DNA from: Saprospiraceae bacterium | Lineage (GTDB): Bacteria; Bacteroidota; Bacteroidia; Chitinophagales; Saprospiraceae | NCBI GenBank assembly: GCA_016710585.1 | Contig: JADJVN010000047.1 | Location: 1-64,000, forward strand | Reading direction: 5' to 3' | Length of the DNA stretch: 64,000 bases | Part shown: positions 9,376 through 17,803 of the stretch, piece by piece | Position numbering within the stretch: the stretch's first letter is position 1 | How the letters are laid out: the number at the start of each line of letters is the position of its first letter | Notes under the pieces: model-generated | Database searches by the model: none | What the model was told of the DNA's origin: nothing | What the model saw: the letters and a program-made list of their open reading frames with translations, nothing else | Made by a program: the position numbers and the translations under genes

Positions 9376-9726
9376 TGTGATAATTTTTTAATTAGAGAAT
9401 GTGATAATTAATTTGCAAATTTGAAAATGTGCAAATCTGCAAATGGTTTTTAAAGTGATATTGTATTCAGAAATATAGTAGTAATAAAGTCCTCCCTTTC
9501 AAGGGAGGATTTAGGTGGGTTATTGTGTCATGTGAGCAAAATGTGCAAATCTGCAAATGGTTTTTAAACTGATAATATATTCAGAAATATAGTAGTAATA
9601 AAGTCCTCCATTTTCAAGGGAGGATTTAGGTGGGTTATTACGAAATATTTTAGGTAGGTTATTACATCACGCAAGTCCCATTCAGCGAAATCCAATAATC
9701 CGTTTAATCTGTGATTCAGACAATTA
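7017..9726 (+). repeat. Long direct repeat, copy 2 (partner at 71-2993)
   Basis: Copy 2 of the segmental duplication. Coding bases 7017-9375 align to 71-2429 without net indels. The flank 9376-9726 also matches 2430-2993 apart from 208 bases missing here between paired aatttgcaaat repeats. Confidence 0.9.
9484..9726 (+). repeat. Dispersed intergenic repeat mosaic, second locus
   Basis: Two copies of the aaagtcctcc...gggaggatttaggtgg unit (about 9486-9522 and 9599-9639). One is a perfect hairpin, tcctccctttcaagggagga. Between and before them lie gtgcaaatctgcaaatgg strings. The roughly 60-bp unit with gcgaaatccaataatcc and atctgtgattcag follows at about 9664-9723. These are carried along as part of the long duplication. 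The remaining gap to 9914 is AT-rich with only the terminator described separately. Confidence 0.7.
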
Positions 9727-9845
9727 AATGAATGTCAGAATCCCTTTCCCAAATTTAAAATTATTGTATCTACAATTCAAAGGAAATGATTTTGTCTTCC
9801 AATAAAATTTAGAAATACGATTAAAATATAGTGCTAATTATATAT

Positions 9846-9878
9846 AAAAAAAAAGAACCTGTATTTGCACACAGGTTC
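9846..9878 (-). terminator. Rho-independent terminator of the 9915-10271 gene
   Basis: The arms gaacctgt (9855-9862) and acaggttc (9871-9878) pair. On the minus strand the stem is followed by a run of nine T, a classic intrinsic terminator 37 bases past the stop codon. Confidence 0.8.
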
Positions 9879-9914
9879 CATTCACATTATGAAAAAACTT
9901 TAATTATACACAAT

Positions 9915-10271
9915 CTATTTGGAGTAATTCAACTGCGTCAAAACCTTCTTAGGCTCCATCGCAATATGATACTCGACATCTTCTAAACTCTGAATATTAG
10001 TAATCACTTTGTCTTCATAACCTGGCATCACGATTTTAACTGTAACCACATTTTTTGGAATGTTAGTCAAAATAAATGAACCTTCGCTATCAGTCATAGC
10101 AACTACTGTATGCGTACCAAAATCAAATGTAATAAATGCAGCCTCCAATTTGAGGTTGTTGGTTTTATCCACTAATACGCCTCGCATTACACTTGGCTGA
10201 TTGTTGAATAATTGTGCATTAGACCAAACACTAAAAAAAATCATCCCCCCAATTAATAATAATTGTTTCAT
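9915..10271 (-). CDS. Secreted carboxypeptidase-regulatory-like (CarboxypepD_reg-type) small protein
   Basis: 118 residues from an ATG at 10271. Residues 1-19 form a signal peptide (MKQLLLIGGMIFFSVWSNA, then Q). The rest resembles one transthyretin-like carboxypeptidase regulatory domain: V-x-G-x-L-V-D near the start, A-x-x-T-D-S-E-G-S-F-x-L-x-N-I-P in the middle, and a closing strand pair (VTVKIVMPGYEDK). In Bacteroidota this fold is usually the N-terminal plug-side extension of TonB-dependent receptors, or a small stand-alone periplasmic protein. Here no receptor follows, so it is stand-alone. It appears monocistronic, with a strong terminator just downstream and 516 bases of AT-rich DNA upstream. 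Precise role unknown. Confidence 0.8.
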   Translation of the reverse strand: MKQLLLIGGMIFFSVWSNAQLFNNQPSVMRGVLVDKTNNLKLEAAFITFDFGTHTVVAMTDSEGSFILTNIPKNVVTVKIVMPGYEDKVITNIQSLEDVEYHIAMEPKKVLTQLNYSK

Positions 10272-10787
10272 ATCTTAAATATTTATCTTTCTATTTTATA
10301 CTTTTAATGATCGCTTCGTTTTCTTAACGTTGCATGTGTATCATGTATTATACTATTAAGACAGCGCAAAGTGATAAAAAGTTTCTCATTTTCTACCAAG
10401 TGATTTTTTTTATCGACAAGTTTTAATTCTGTTAACATCGCCAAATAGTTTTAACTCACAAAAAACACATTATTTTTTTTCATAATATGAATTTCTGTTT
10501 TTCAACAAACGTAAAATCTGACACTGCAGTTTTTTCAAAACACAAGTCTCAGGATTGGCAATAAACCATTTTTGCCATATAAAATTTTTATTTCAATTAG
10601 TTTAACTTTTTATATTTTGTAAAAGACGTTTTAACAAATTTACATTTTGTTTAACAGGTGTTAAACATTAGTTAATGATAAATATTTTACATGCGGAAAG
10701 TCTGTTTTTTGAATTTATAAAATGTGCTCCTTGTAAACTTTTGTCGATCTAACTATTCAAATTGACAAATTGAAATACGCTTTGAAG
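10272..10787. other. AT-rich intergenic stretch without a recognisable gene
   Basis: 516 bases between the divergent-facing ends of the small secreted protein (minus, starting at 10271) and kdsD (minus, ending at 10788). It must hold the promoter of the 10271 gene. A TAnnTTTG-like box reads on the minus strand at 10506-10513, but it is 235 bases from the start and I would not rely on it. No ORF, repeat or stable hairpin stands out. Confidence 0.5.
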
Positions 10788-11756
10788 CTATACGATTCCT
10801 TCTCTAATCAAATCGTGTAGATGGATGATCCCTCGATATTTATTTTCTTTAACTGCTATCAATTGGGTGATACTACATCTGCGCATCATCTCTAGTGCAT
10901 TAACTGCTAGTTCATCCTCTTCGATTTGCTTGGGATTTTTACTCATGATGTCGATTGCTTCGATTGAATCAATGGCTATATTCTTCTCAAGCATCCTCCT
11001 TAAATCGCCATCTGTGACGATTCCTATCACTTGGTCTGAGCTATCGACTACAGCAGTGGCTCCCAATCTATTTTTGCTGATTTCTATGATCACATCTTTT
11101 AATGAGGAATTTGAATGAACCATGGGTCTCGGATGTAGATTCGCTAGATCTCCTACTTTAAGATATAGTTGTTTTCCCAATGCGCCTCCTGGGTGATACT
11201 TAGCAAAATCACTGGCAGTAAAGCCTCTTAATGCGAGTAGTGCGACTGACACAGCATCTCCCATCGCCATCTGAGCGATGGTGCTAGAAGTCGGAGCAAG
11301 ATTATTGGGATCTGCCTCTTGATCTATGGGTGTATGAAGTACATAATCTGCACTTTTGGCTAGAGAACTCTCCAAATTGGACACGATAGCGATAAGTGTA
11401 TTGTGATTTGTTTTCAATAAAGGGATGAGCACCTTAATTTCTGAAGTTTCACCACTCTTGGAGATACACATGATGATATCCTGCTCTTGGATCATGCCTA
11501 GATCACCATGGATCGCATCTGCAGCATGCATAAAAAGAGACGGCGTGCCTGTGCTATTGAGAGTGGCCACTATTTTTTGTCCTATGATGGCACTTTTGCC
11601 GATTCCTGTAATGACCAATCGTCCTTTGCCCTGATAAATGCATTGCACTGCTTCAACAAAAGCACTATTGAATGATTGATGCAATTTTTCTAAAGCTTCA
11701 AGTTCAATATTAATGCAACTTCTCGCAGCATCTAGAATTAATTTCGATTGATCCAT
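10788..11756 (-). CDS. kdsD: Arabinose-5-phosphate isomerase (KpsF/GutQ family)
   Basis: Converts D-ribulose 5-phosphate to D-arabinose 5-phosphate, the first step toward Kdo for lipopolysaccharide. The 322-residue length fits the family. Residues ~35-190 are a SIS sugar-isomerase domain with the phosphate-binding segments GIGKSAIIGQK and ISKSGETSEI, and the typical YHPGGALGKQL just after it. Residues ~205-322 are a pair of CBS domains (VTDGDLRRML in the first), as in full-length KdsD. The start at 11756 is supported by a TAATTTTG box ending only four bases upstream. It follows the PLP decarboxylase gene on the same strand with a 34-bp gap, but appears to have its own promoter. No other Kdo gene is nearby. 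Confidence 0.95.
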   Translation of the reverse strand: MDQSKLILDAARSCINIELEALEKLHQSFNSAFVEAVQCIYQGKGRLVITGIGKSAIIGQKIVATLNSTGTPSLFMHAADAIHGDLGMIQEQDIIMCISKSGETSEIKVLIPLLKTNHNTLIAIVSNLESSLAKSADYVLHTPIDQEADPNNLAPTSSTIAQMAMGDAVSVALLALRGFTASDFAKYHPGGALGKQLYLKVGDLANLHPRPMVHSNSSLKDVIIEISKNRLGATAVVDSSDQVIGIVTDGDLRRMLEKNIAIDSIEAIDIMSKNPKQIEEDELAVNALEMMRRCSITQLIAVKENKYRGIIHLHDLIREGIV

Positions 11757-11760
11757 TTTG

Positions 11761-11768
11761 CAAAATTA
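11761..11768 (-). promoter_or_regulatory. -7 promoter box TAATTTTG of kdsD
   Basis: Exact match to the Bacteroidota sigma -7 consensus TAnnTTTG on the minus strand. The box ends four bases before the kdsD ATG, so a start site about 5-7 bases downstream would give an essentially leaderless mRNA. No clear -33 TTTG was found. Confidence 0.6.
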
Positions 11769-11790
11769 GAGAATATTGCTAGGAATTTCC

Positions 11791-13248
11791 CTATTTTTCT
11801 GTGAGGGCATTCAAAGCTTGTTTTAAGTCATTCAAATAGATATCAATTTCGCGTATATGAGTCCGAAAACTCAATATCGCTATCCTAATCCAATAGTCTC
11901 CATTTATCGTCGTAGATGACACAAATACATTGCCTATTTTGACAATATATTCTACAATACGCTGATTAAACTCATTGATATCACCTGAAGATGGAATGTA
12001 GCGATAGATACATACTGAAAGATCGGGAAAAGGCCCTACTTCGAAGCCCATTTTTTGAATTTCTGAATAAAAATATCTCGTCAATAAAAGCTTTTCATCC
12101 AATGCGGCAACGAATGGCTTAATTCCATGTAAATGCAATGCCATCCATAGTCTCAAGCCTCTGAAATGCTTGGTGAGTTCTGGAGATAAGTCTGCTGGGC
12201 TAAACTCATCTTCTGGATTCCAAGTATCTTGCATGTACGCTGCTCGGTAGTAGTGCGCTTTGTACATGGATTTTACATCTTTGATTAACACCGCTCCAAG
12301 CCCATAGCTTAAAAACAAACCCTTGTGTGGATCAATAGCAATACTATCAGCCAAATCTACCCCGCTAAACGCCGCTTTCACACTTCCTTTTTCTGGATGA
12401 TCCAATTCAGAAAGGATAAAAAAGCCGCCATAAGCAGCATCGACATGAAACCAGATATTCTGCTCTTGAGCTATAAGGCCGATCTCTTTCAATGGATCCA
12501 TGGCGCCAGTATCGGTGGTTCCCGCGGTTGCAACGACAAGAAATGGCTTGAGTCCCAGAGCTTTATCTTTAAGTATTTGAGCTTCCAATGCATGGCTATC
12601 CATTCGATAAAAAGCATCCAAGGGGATGGTGCGTACCTGAGATTCTGCAAGACCAGCTATCCTGATGGCCTTATGTACACAGTGATGAACCTGATCCGTC
12701 AGATAGAGACATAATTGGTCTATCTCTTTTGAATTAATTTCAAAAGCTTCTCTTGCGGTGACGATGGCTATAAGATTGGCAATACTGCCACCACTGGTAA
12801 GGTTTCCAAGACTTGTACTTGGAAAACCCATCAGGCTGCACATCCATCGGATTAATTCGTTTTCGATTTTTACTGCGCCTGGACCACCATAATAGATTCC
12901 TGCATATTGATTGGTTACCGCTGCCAACAAATCACCTAAAGCTCCAGCATAAATGCCTCCACCAGGAATATAACCGAGATGACCACCTGAAGCAGGATTT
13001 AATCCTTGGTTTATCATAAATCGGCTTAATTCATCTAGAATTTGATCCAATTCTACCCCGTTTTCGGTAATTTGAAGATTAAGTTGAGTATTCTTGAGAT
13101 CAATGTTGTGGTAAGCTCTTTTTGACTCCAAATTCTCAATAAAATCTTGTGTAAAACCGACAATTTTATCTGTCCATTCTCCACGGCTCGAATAATCTGG
13201 ACTTAATAATTTTGCCGTTTTTTCAATCTGTAAAATTTTATCTCGCAT
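11791..13248 (-). CDS. PLP-dependent group II amino acid decarboxylase (aromatic-L-amino-acid decarboxylase-like)
   Basis: 485 residues, the normal size for this fold-type I family. Key features: the cofactor-phosphate loop TSGGSIANL (residues 151-159), WFHVDAAYGGF with the pyridine-nitrogen Asp270, and DPHKGL with the Schiff-base Lys309. Members decarboxylate aromatic amino acids, glutamate or diaminobutyrate to amines. The substrate cannot be fixed from the sequence, although the overall look (YYGGPGAVKIEN, GLRLWMALHLHG) is closest to the tyrosine/DOPA/tryptophan group. Cytoplasmic; no signal peptide. A minus-strand TATGTTTG box lies 68 bases upstream of the start. It is followed by kdsD after 34 bp, with no evident functional link. 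Confidence 0.88.
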   Translation of the reverse strand: MRDKILQIEKTAKLLSPDYSSRGEWTDKIVGFTQDFIENLESKRAYHNIDLKNTQLNLQITENGVELDQILDELSRFMINQGLNPASGGHLGYIPGGGIYAGALGDLLAAVTNQYAGIYYGGPGAVKIENELIRWMCSLMGFPSTSLGNLTSGGSIANLIAIVTAREAFEINSKEIDQLCLYLTDQVHHCVHKAIRIAGLAESQVRTIPLDAFYRMDSHALEAQILKDKALGLKPFLVVATAGTTDTGAMDPLKEIGLIAQEQNIWFHVDAAYGGFFILSELDHPEKGSVKAAFSGVDLADSIAIDPHKGLFLSYGLGAVLIKDVKSMYKAHYYRAAYMQDTWNPEDEFSPADLSPELTKHFRGLRLWMALHLHGIKPFVAALDEKLLLTRYFYSEIQKMGFEVGPFPDLSVCIYRYIPSSGDINEFNQRIVEYIVKIGNVFVSSTTINGDYWIRIAILSFRTHIREIDIYLNDLKQALNALTEK

Positions 13249-13315
13249 CTGTAATGAATTTAAATTTTTTATTTAAAACGCTTGTGAAGAAAATTTTTTT
13301 TATGCTAATTATTTT

Positions 13316-13323
13316 CAAACATA
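13316..13323 (-). promoter_or_regulatory. Possible -7 box TATGTTTG upstream of the PLP decarboxylase
   Basis: TAnnTTTG match on the minus strand, 68 bases from the ATG at 13248. Longer leader than for the other promoters listed, so less certain. Confidence 0.4.
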
Positions 13324-13409
13324 GGAACAAATTGAAATAAAGTATGTATTTTTAAGACCAATTTCTAAGAGAACTGACAGGTTTTATAAAAAAGATTGTA
13401 AGAAATATA

Positions 13410-15614
13410 ATGAAGTATAATAAGGAAACGATTTACGAAGGGTTAAAATCACATTTTGGATTTGAAACATTTAAAGGTACCCAAGAAAAAATAATCACTA
13501 GTCTTTTGGACGGAAAAGATACATTTGTGATCATGCCCACTGGAGGAGGAAAATCAATGTGCTATCAATTACCAGCACTAATGATGGAGGGGACAGCCAT
13601 CATCATATCACCTTTGATTGCATTAATGAAGAATCAAGTTGATTCAATACGAGGATATGGACAGACAGATGAAATAGCCCATTTTTTAAATTCATCATTG
13701 AATAGGTCTGAGATAAAACAAGTAAAAGAAGATATTGTAAGAAGTAAAACAAAATTACTTTATGTCGCACCTGAGACACTTCAAAAAGAAGAGACAATAG
13801 AATTTTTAAATTCTGTAGATCTCTCTTTTGTTGCAGTAGATGAGGCACATTGTATTTCTGAATGGGGTCATGATTTTAGACCAGATTATCGCAGGATTAG
13901 AGATATGATCAATTCATTGGAAAAGAAAATTCCAATCATTGCACTCACAGCTACAGCCACTCCAAAAGTTCAAATTGATATTGTGAAAAGTTTGGAAATG
14001 GTAGAACCCAATATTTTCATTTCCTCTTTTAATAGGCATAATTTATATTACGAGATCAGACCAAAAATCAATAAAGAACAAGCTGTAAAACAAATCGTAC
14101 AAATCATCAAACAGCATCCTGGTGAGTCTGGTATCATCTATGTCCAATCGAGAAAATCGACAGAAGATCTTGCACAAATTCTTCAAGTCAATGGTATAAA
14201 AGCATCTCCTTATCATGCAGGGATGGATTCCAAAGCCAGATCAAAAGTGCAAGATGATTTTTTGATGGAAGAGATAGACATCATTTGTGCAACGATTGCT
14301 TTTGGGATGGGAATAGATAAGCCAGATGTGAGACTCGTCATTCACTACGATATTCCAAAATCATTGGAGAATTATTATCAAGAAACTGGACGCGCTGGAC
14401 GTGATGGAATGAAAGGCGACTGCTATGCTTTCTTCGCAAATACAGATTTGGTCAGACTGGAAAAATTCCTTCGCGACAAACCTGCTTCTGAACGAGAAAT
14501 GGGAGTGCAGCTCCTAGATGAAGTTGAAGCCTATGTAGAAAGTTCAGTGTGTAGGAGGAAGTTTGTCTTACATTATTTTGGCGAAGAATACAATGTAGAA
14601 GATTGCCATGCAATGTGTGATAATTGCCGCAATCCAAAACCACAAATTGAAGCATCTGAGGATTTAAAACTTGCTTTGAATTCGATCTTGGCATTGAATC
14701 AAAACTTTAGGATTAAACAGATCACTGAATTCCTTTGCGGAGTCAAAACAAAAGACATCCTAGACTATGATCTTGATATGCATGAATATTTTGGTCAAGG
14801 AGAAGCAAAGGGAAATCTACATTGGTATTCATTGTTGCGCCAAGGGATTTTACAGGGGTATATTATAAAAGATATTGAGACTTATGGTATACTATTGGTG
14901 TCAGACCAAGGGAAGGAATTCTTAAAAAATCCTGAAAAAGTTTATATCTCTATCAATCATGATTACTCCAACACAGACTCCTTTACTGATGAAGATTCTG
15001 CACCGACTCAAGGCGCTGCTTTAGATCAGAATCTATTGAAGTTCTTAAAAGAAATCAGACACGATTTAGGTAAGAAAATGAAACTCCAACCGTGGATGAT
15101 ATTCATGGAACCCGCATTGGATGAAATGGCGACACAATATCCTATTAGCATCGATGATTTATGTAAGATATCTGGTGTCAATAAAAATAAAGCTGAACGA
15201 TATGGAAAGCCATTTATAGAATTCATCCAGAAATATGTAGAGGAGAATGATATTCAGAGAATGGATGATTTCGTCATGCGACAAGTGGCAGATAAATCAA
15301 AATCCAAAGTAGAAATCATCAAAGGAATTGATAAAAAAATTCCTTTGGAAGATATCGCAAGAAATGTACAGTTAAATCTTGAAGAGTTGATGGATGAACT
15401 CAACATGATCGTCAGTTCCGGTACCAAAATCGACATTGATTATTATATCAAAAATATTATAGACGAATCACTTCAAGATGAAATATATGACTATTTCAAG
15501 ACAGCTGAATCTGATTCAGCAGAGGCTGCATATAAGATACTCAAAGAAGATGATATCACCTTTGAAGAAATACGATTGGTAAGATTGAAATTCATGTCAG
15601 AGGTGGTGAATTAA
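13410..15614 (+). CDS. recQ: ATP-dependent DNA helicase RecQ
   Basis: A 734-residue superfamily 2 3'-5' helicase acting in recombination and replication repair. Visible motifs: Walker A MPTGGGKSMCYQ (Lys48), DEAH box followed by CISEWGHDFRP, TATATPKV (motif III), and GMGIDKPDVRLVIHYDIP then QETGRAGRDG (motifs V and VI). The RecQ zinc cluster is present as CRRKFVLHYF ... CHAMCDNC around residues 375-405, followed by a winged-helix RQC region and an HRDC-like domain (PISIDDLCKISGVNKNKAERYG) near residues 580-610. About 110 further residues form a helical tail common in Bacteroidota RecQ. It is followed after 3 bp by aroQ, so the two are probably cotranscribed. Confidence 0.97.
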   Translation: MKYNKETIYEGLKSHFGFETFKGTQEKIITSLLDGKDTFVIMPTGGGKSMCYQLPALMMEGTAIIISPLIALMKNQVDSIRGYGQTDEIAHFLNSSLNRSEIKQVKEDIVRSKTKLLYVAPETLQKEETIEFLNSVDLSFVAVDEAHCISEWGHDFRPDYRRIRDMINSLEKKIPIIALTATATPKVQIDIVKSLEMVEPNIFISSFNRHNLYYEIRPKINKEQAVKQIVQIIKQHPGESGIIYVQSRKSTEDLAQILQVNGIKASPYHAGMDSKARSKVQDDFLMEEIDIICATIAFGMGIDKPDVRLVIHYDIPKSLENYYQETGRAGRDGMKGDCYAFFANTDLVRLEKFLRDKPASEREMGVQLLDEVEAYVESSVCRRKFVLHYFGEEYNVEDCHAMCDNCRNPKPQIEASEDLKLALNSILALNQNFRIKQITEFLCGVKTKDILDYDLDMHEYFGQGEAKGNLHWYSLLRQGILQGYIIKDIETYGILLVSDQGKEFLKNPEKVYISINHDYSNTDSFTDEDSAPTQGAALDQNLLKFLKEIRHDLGKKMKLQPWMIFMEPALDEMATQYPISIDDLCKISGVNKNKAERYGKPFIEFIQKYVEENDIQRMDDFVMRQVADKSKSKVEIIKGIDKKIPLEDIARNVQLNLEELMDELNMIVSSGTKIDIDYYIKNIIDESLQDEIYDYFKTAESDSAEAAYKILKEDDITFEEIRLVRLKFMSEVVN

Positions 15615-15617
15615 ACC

Positions 15618-16061
15618 ATGAATTTTCAAGTTAAAATTATTCATGGGCCAAATTTAAATCTCTTAGGACAAAGAGAAAAATCTATTTATGGAGATACTCA
15701 GTTTGAAGATTATCTCCAACAGCTCAAGGCTGAATTTCCGCAATGTGATATTGATTATTTTCAATCCAATTCTGAAGGTGACATCGTCAGCTATATTCAA
15801 AATATTAATCCTGAAAAAAGTGGAATCATCATCAATCCTGCTGCTTTCACGCACACGTCAATCGCTGTACGTGATGCCCTTTTAGCTGTAAAAATACCAT
15901 GTGTTGAGGTCCATCTATCTGACATCTATCAAAGAGAGAAATTCCGCCACCACTCATACATCAAAGATATTTGTATCTGCAGTGTTTTTGGTCAAGGAAT
16001 GAAGGGATATGCTATCGCATTGACAAGGCTCACAGAGTTATTGGAAAGTTTTAATTCTTGA
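15618..16061 (+). CDS. aroQ: Type II 3-dehydroquinate dehydratase
   Basis: Catalyses 3-dehydroquinate to 3-dehydroshikimate in the shikimate pathway. 147 residues, typical of the small dodecameric type II enzyme. Diagnostic segments are all present: GPNLNLLGQRE at the N-terminus, the mobile-loop Tyr in SIYG, IINPAAFTHTSIAVRDAL, and EVHLSDIYQREKFRHHS with the catalytic His. Starts 3 bp after the recQ stop. An imperfect attcttg/caagaat hairpin overlaps the 3' end but lacks a T-run. Confidence 0.97.
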   Translation: MNFQVKIIHGPNLNLLGQREKSIYGDTQFEDYLQQLKAEFPQCDIDYFQSNSEGDIVSYIQNINPEKSGIIINPAAFTHTSIAVRDALLAVKIPCVEVHLSDIYQREKFRHHSYIKDICICSVFGQGMKGYAIALTRLTELLESFNS

Positions 16062-16214
16062 AAATCATAATCAAAATCAAGAATATTCACACAGATCATT
16101 TAAGGGACACTACTATTGAAAATATATTAATTTAATTTGCTTTCACTCTCCAAATTAAAACTTAGGTCTTCGATATAATTTAAATTATCCCAATTTTCAC
16201 ATAAGTTAAGAAAA

Positions 16215-16247
16215 ATTGAGAATCAAAAGGATAGTAATGTAACTTTG
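16215..16247 (+). promoter_or_regulatory. Promoter: -33 attg and -7 TAACTTTG
   Basis: The -7 box TAACTTTG at 16240-16247 is an exact TAnnTTTG match, and a TTG at 16216-16218 sits 21 bases upstream, the same spacing as in the lspA promoter. The distance to the ATG at 16266 is 18 bases. A TTG that could be read as an upstream start lies inside the -7 box, so that start is unlikely. Confidence 0.75.
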
Positions 16248-16265
16248 CTGTTCATAAATACCAAA

Positions 16266-17084
16266 ATGCCAATAAGCTGGAAAAGAGCCTTAGTTATACT
16301 TGTGTCCATTGGACTACTGTATGTAATTGGTATCATGTATATTTATATATTTATAGATAATGTTATATTTTCACCTAAGAAACACAGCAAGGCTTATACT
16401 TATAATATTAACATTCCATTCCGAATCAATAAAATCGTCCATCCCAATCAAGAATATATAGAGTCCCTTTGGTTCGAGCATCAAAGTCCAGTAAAAAAAG
16501 GTGTCGTTTTATATTTGCATGGTGCAAAAGAAAGTTGTGAATATTGGTCACAGTTTGTACCTATTTTTACTTCCTTAGGATTTGATGTATTGATGCCTGA
16601 ATATCGAGGGTTTGGGAAGTCACCTGGCAAGACGAGTGAATTCAACTTGTATCAAGATGCGCTGACCAGTTATTATTGGTTAGAAAAAATAATCCCATCA
16701 GATAGCATTCTCATCTATGGAGAAGGCATTGGCGCAGTTGCTGCAGCCAATGTAGGCTCTCAGTCTACGGCCCGAATGGTCATCCTTGAAAACCCAATTC
16801 TTTCTATCAGAGAGTGGATAAGAAATCGATATCAGGCCTTGCTTATTTATAGAGAGCTGAAATATGATTTCAAATTAATTGATTATTTACCACAATGCCA
16901 AAGTACAGTATTGAGTATCTTTTCGGAATGCAATGAACAATTTAAAAAAGAGGATATTTCTATTTTACTCAATATGATGCCAGATCCTAAAAATGCATTT
17001 TCGCTGAGTTGTGAAAAAGCTGTAGTAATGGGACAAAGAGAAGATTACCAAAAATTAATTGAAAAAATATTAAGTAATTTTTAA
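16266..17084 (+). CDS. Membrane-anchored alpha/beta-hydrolase-fold protein lacking the catalytic serine
   Basis: 272 residues from the ATG at 16266 (an upstream in-frame TTG at 16245 falls in the promoter). Residues ~8-30 are one transmembrane segment. The rest is an alpha/beta hydrolase of the serine aminopeptidase/BAAT-like type: oxyanion strand VVLYLHGAKES, PEYRGFGKSPG, then the nucleophile elbow. The elbow reads YGEGIGAV where relatives have GxSxG, so the nucleophile is Gly154, and the expected catalytic His near the C-terminus is also not apparent. I therefore infer a non-catalytic or functionally altered member. It is the first gene of a tight cluster with trmB (7-bp gap), the cyclase-family gene and a membrane protein. 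Confidence 0.8.
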   Translation: MPISWKRALVILVSIGLLYVIGIMYIYIFIDNVIFSPKKHSKAYTYNINIPFRINKIVHPNQEYIESLWFEHQSPVKKGVVLYLHGAKESCEYWSQFVPIFTSLGFDVLMPEYRGFGKSPGKTSEFNLYQDALTSYYWLEKIIPSDSILIYGEGIGAVAAANVGSQSTARMVILENPILSIREWIRNRYQALLIYRELKYDFKLIDYLPQCQSTVLSIFSECNEQFKKEDISILLNMMPDPKNAFSLSCEKAVVMGQREDYQKLIEKILSNF

Positions 17085-17091
17085 AATCGCA

Positions 17092-17799
17092 ATGAGTAAA
17101 AGATCAAAGCTAGAGAAATTTTCTGAAAATCAAAAATTGGAAAATGTACTAGAAAACTTTAGTTATGAAAATCCATGCCTTTTGAAAAATGCTTTCGAAA
17201 AGCTAGATTTAAAATCGCAATGGAAGAAAAGTTTTTTTCAAAATGACAATCCTCTAGTCCTTGAACTGGCCTGTGGCAGAGGAGAATATTCATTGGGAAT
17301 GGCGGAACTCTTTCCTCAGAAAAATTACATTGGTGTCGACGTAAAAGGGGCTAGAATATGGAGAGGTGCTAAAAATGCAATAGCAAGAAAATTATCTCAA
17401 GTGGCTTTTGTAAGAACAAAAATTGAAGTACTGCCACATTTTTTTGGCGAAGCTGAAGTAGATGAAATCTGGATTATTTTCCCCGACCCTTTTTTAAGAA
17501 AAGAGAATAGAAGACTGACTTCTGATCATTACCTCAATAGCTATTTACAATTTACTCATAAAGAGACTGACTTTCATCTCAAAACTGATGATGACACACT
17601 CTATGAGTTTAGTTTGAAAAATATCAATGCCCATCCTCATTTTGAAATCATAGATCATGACAATGATATATACTCAAAATCACTAAGCCATCCCGCATTA
17701 GGGATACAAACCTATTATGAAAAGATACATTTGTCCAAACAAAAAAAAATTAAACATATACATTTTAAAATAAAGTCTTTCACCAATCAAAAGGATTAA
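17092..17799 (+). CDS. trmB: tRNA (guanine-N7-)-methyltransferase
   Basis: S-adenosylmethionine-dependent enzyme forming m7G46 in tRNA variable loops. 235 residues. The SAM-binding motif LELACGRGEYSLGMA (residues ~58-72), acidic NYIGVDVKGARIWRGA, and the family signature IIFPDPFLRKENRRLT are all present. The N-terminal 40 residues are lysine-rich, as usual for RNA contact. Sits between the degenerate hydrolase and the cyclase-family gene with 7- and 4-bp gaps, consistent with one operon. Confidence 0.96.
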   Translation: MSKRSKLEKFSENQKLENVLENFSYENPCLLKNAFEKLDLKSQWKKSFFQNDNPLVLELACGRGEYSLGMAELFPQKNYIGVDVKGARIWRGAKNAIARKLSQVAFVRTKIEVLPHFFGEAEVDEIWIIFPDPFLRKENRRLTSDHYLNSYLQFTHKETDFHLKTDDDTLYEFSLKNINAHPHFEIIDHDNDIYSKSLSHPALGIQTYYEKIHLSKQKKIKHIHFKIKSFTNQKD

Positions 17800-17803
17800 A
17801 AAA

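Noticed and set aside
10506..10513. TAnnTTTG box on the minus strand upstream of the 9915-10271 gene
   Set aside because: It is 235 bases from the start and has no spacing support; matches of this short motif are expected by chance in AT-rich DNA.
12325..12714. 129-codon plus-strand frame opposite the PLP decarboxylase
   Set aside because: It is antisense to a clear enzyme gene and its translation resembles no protein; the same holds for the other long antisense frames such as 34472-34858, 35929-36297 and 36516-36812.
13410..15614. recQ as part of a defence island
   Set aside because: Its length, zinc cluster and HRDC-like domain are those of the housekeeping helicase, and its neighbour is aroQ.
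16052..16083. attcttg/caagaat inverted repeat after aroQ as a terminator
   Set aside because: Only a 7-bp AT-rich stem with a long loop and no T-run follows.
16245..16265. TTG start for the alpha/beta hydrolase gene (similarly TTG at 31867 and 32280 on the minus strand)
   Set aside because: Each TTG falls inside a TAnnTTTG promoter box, and a good ATG follows 18-28 bases later.
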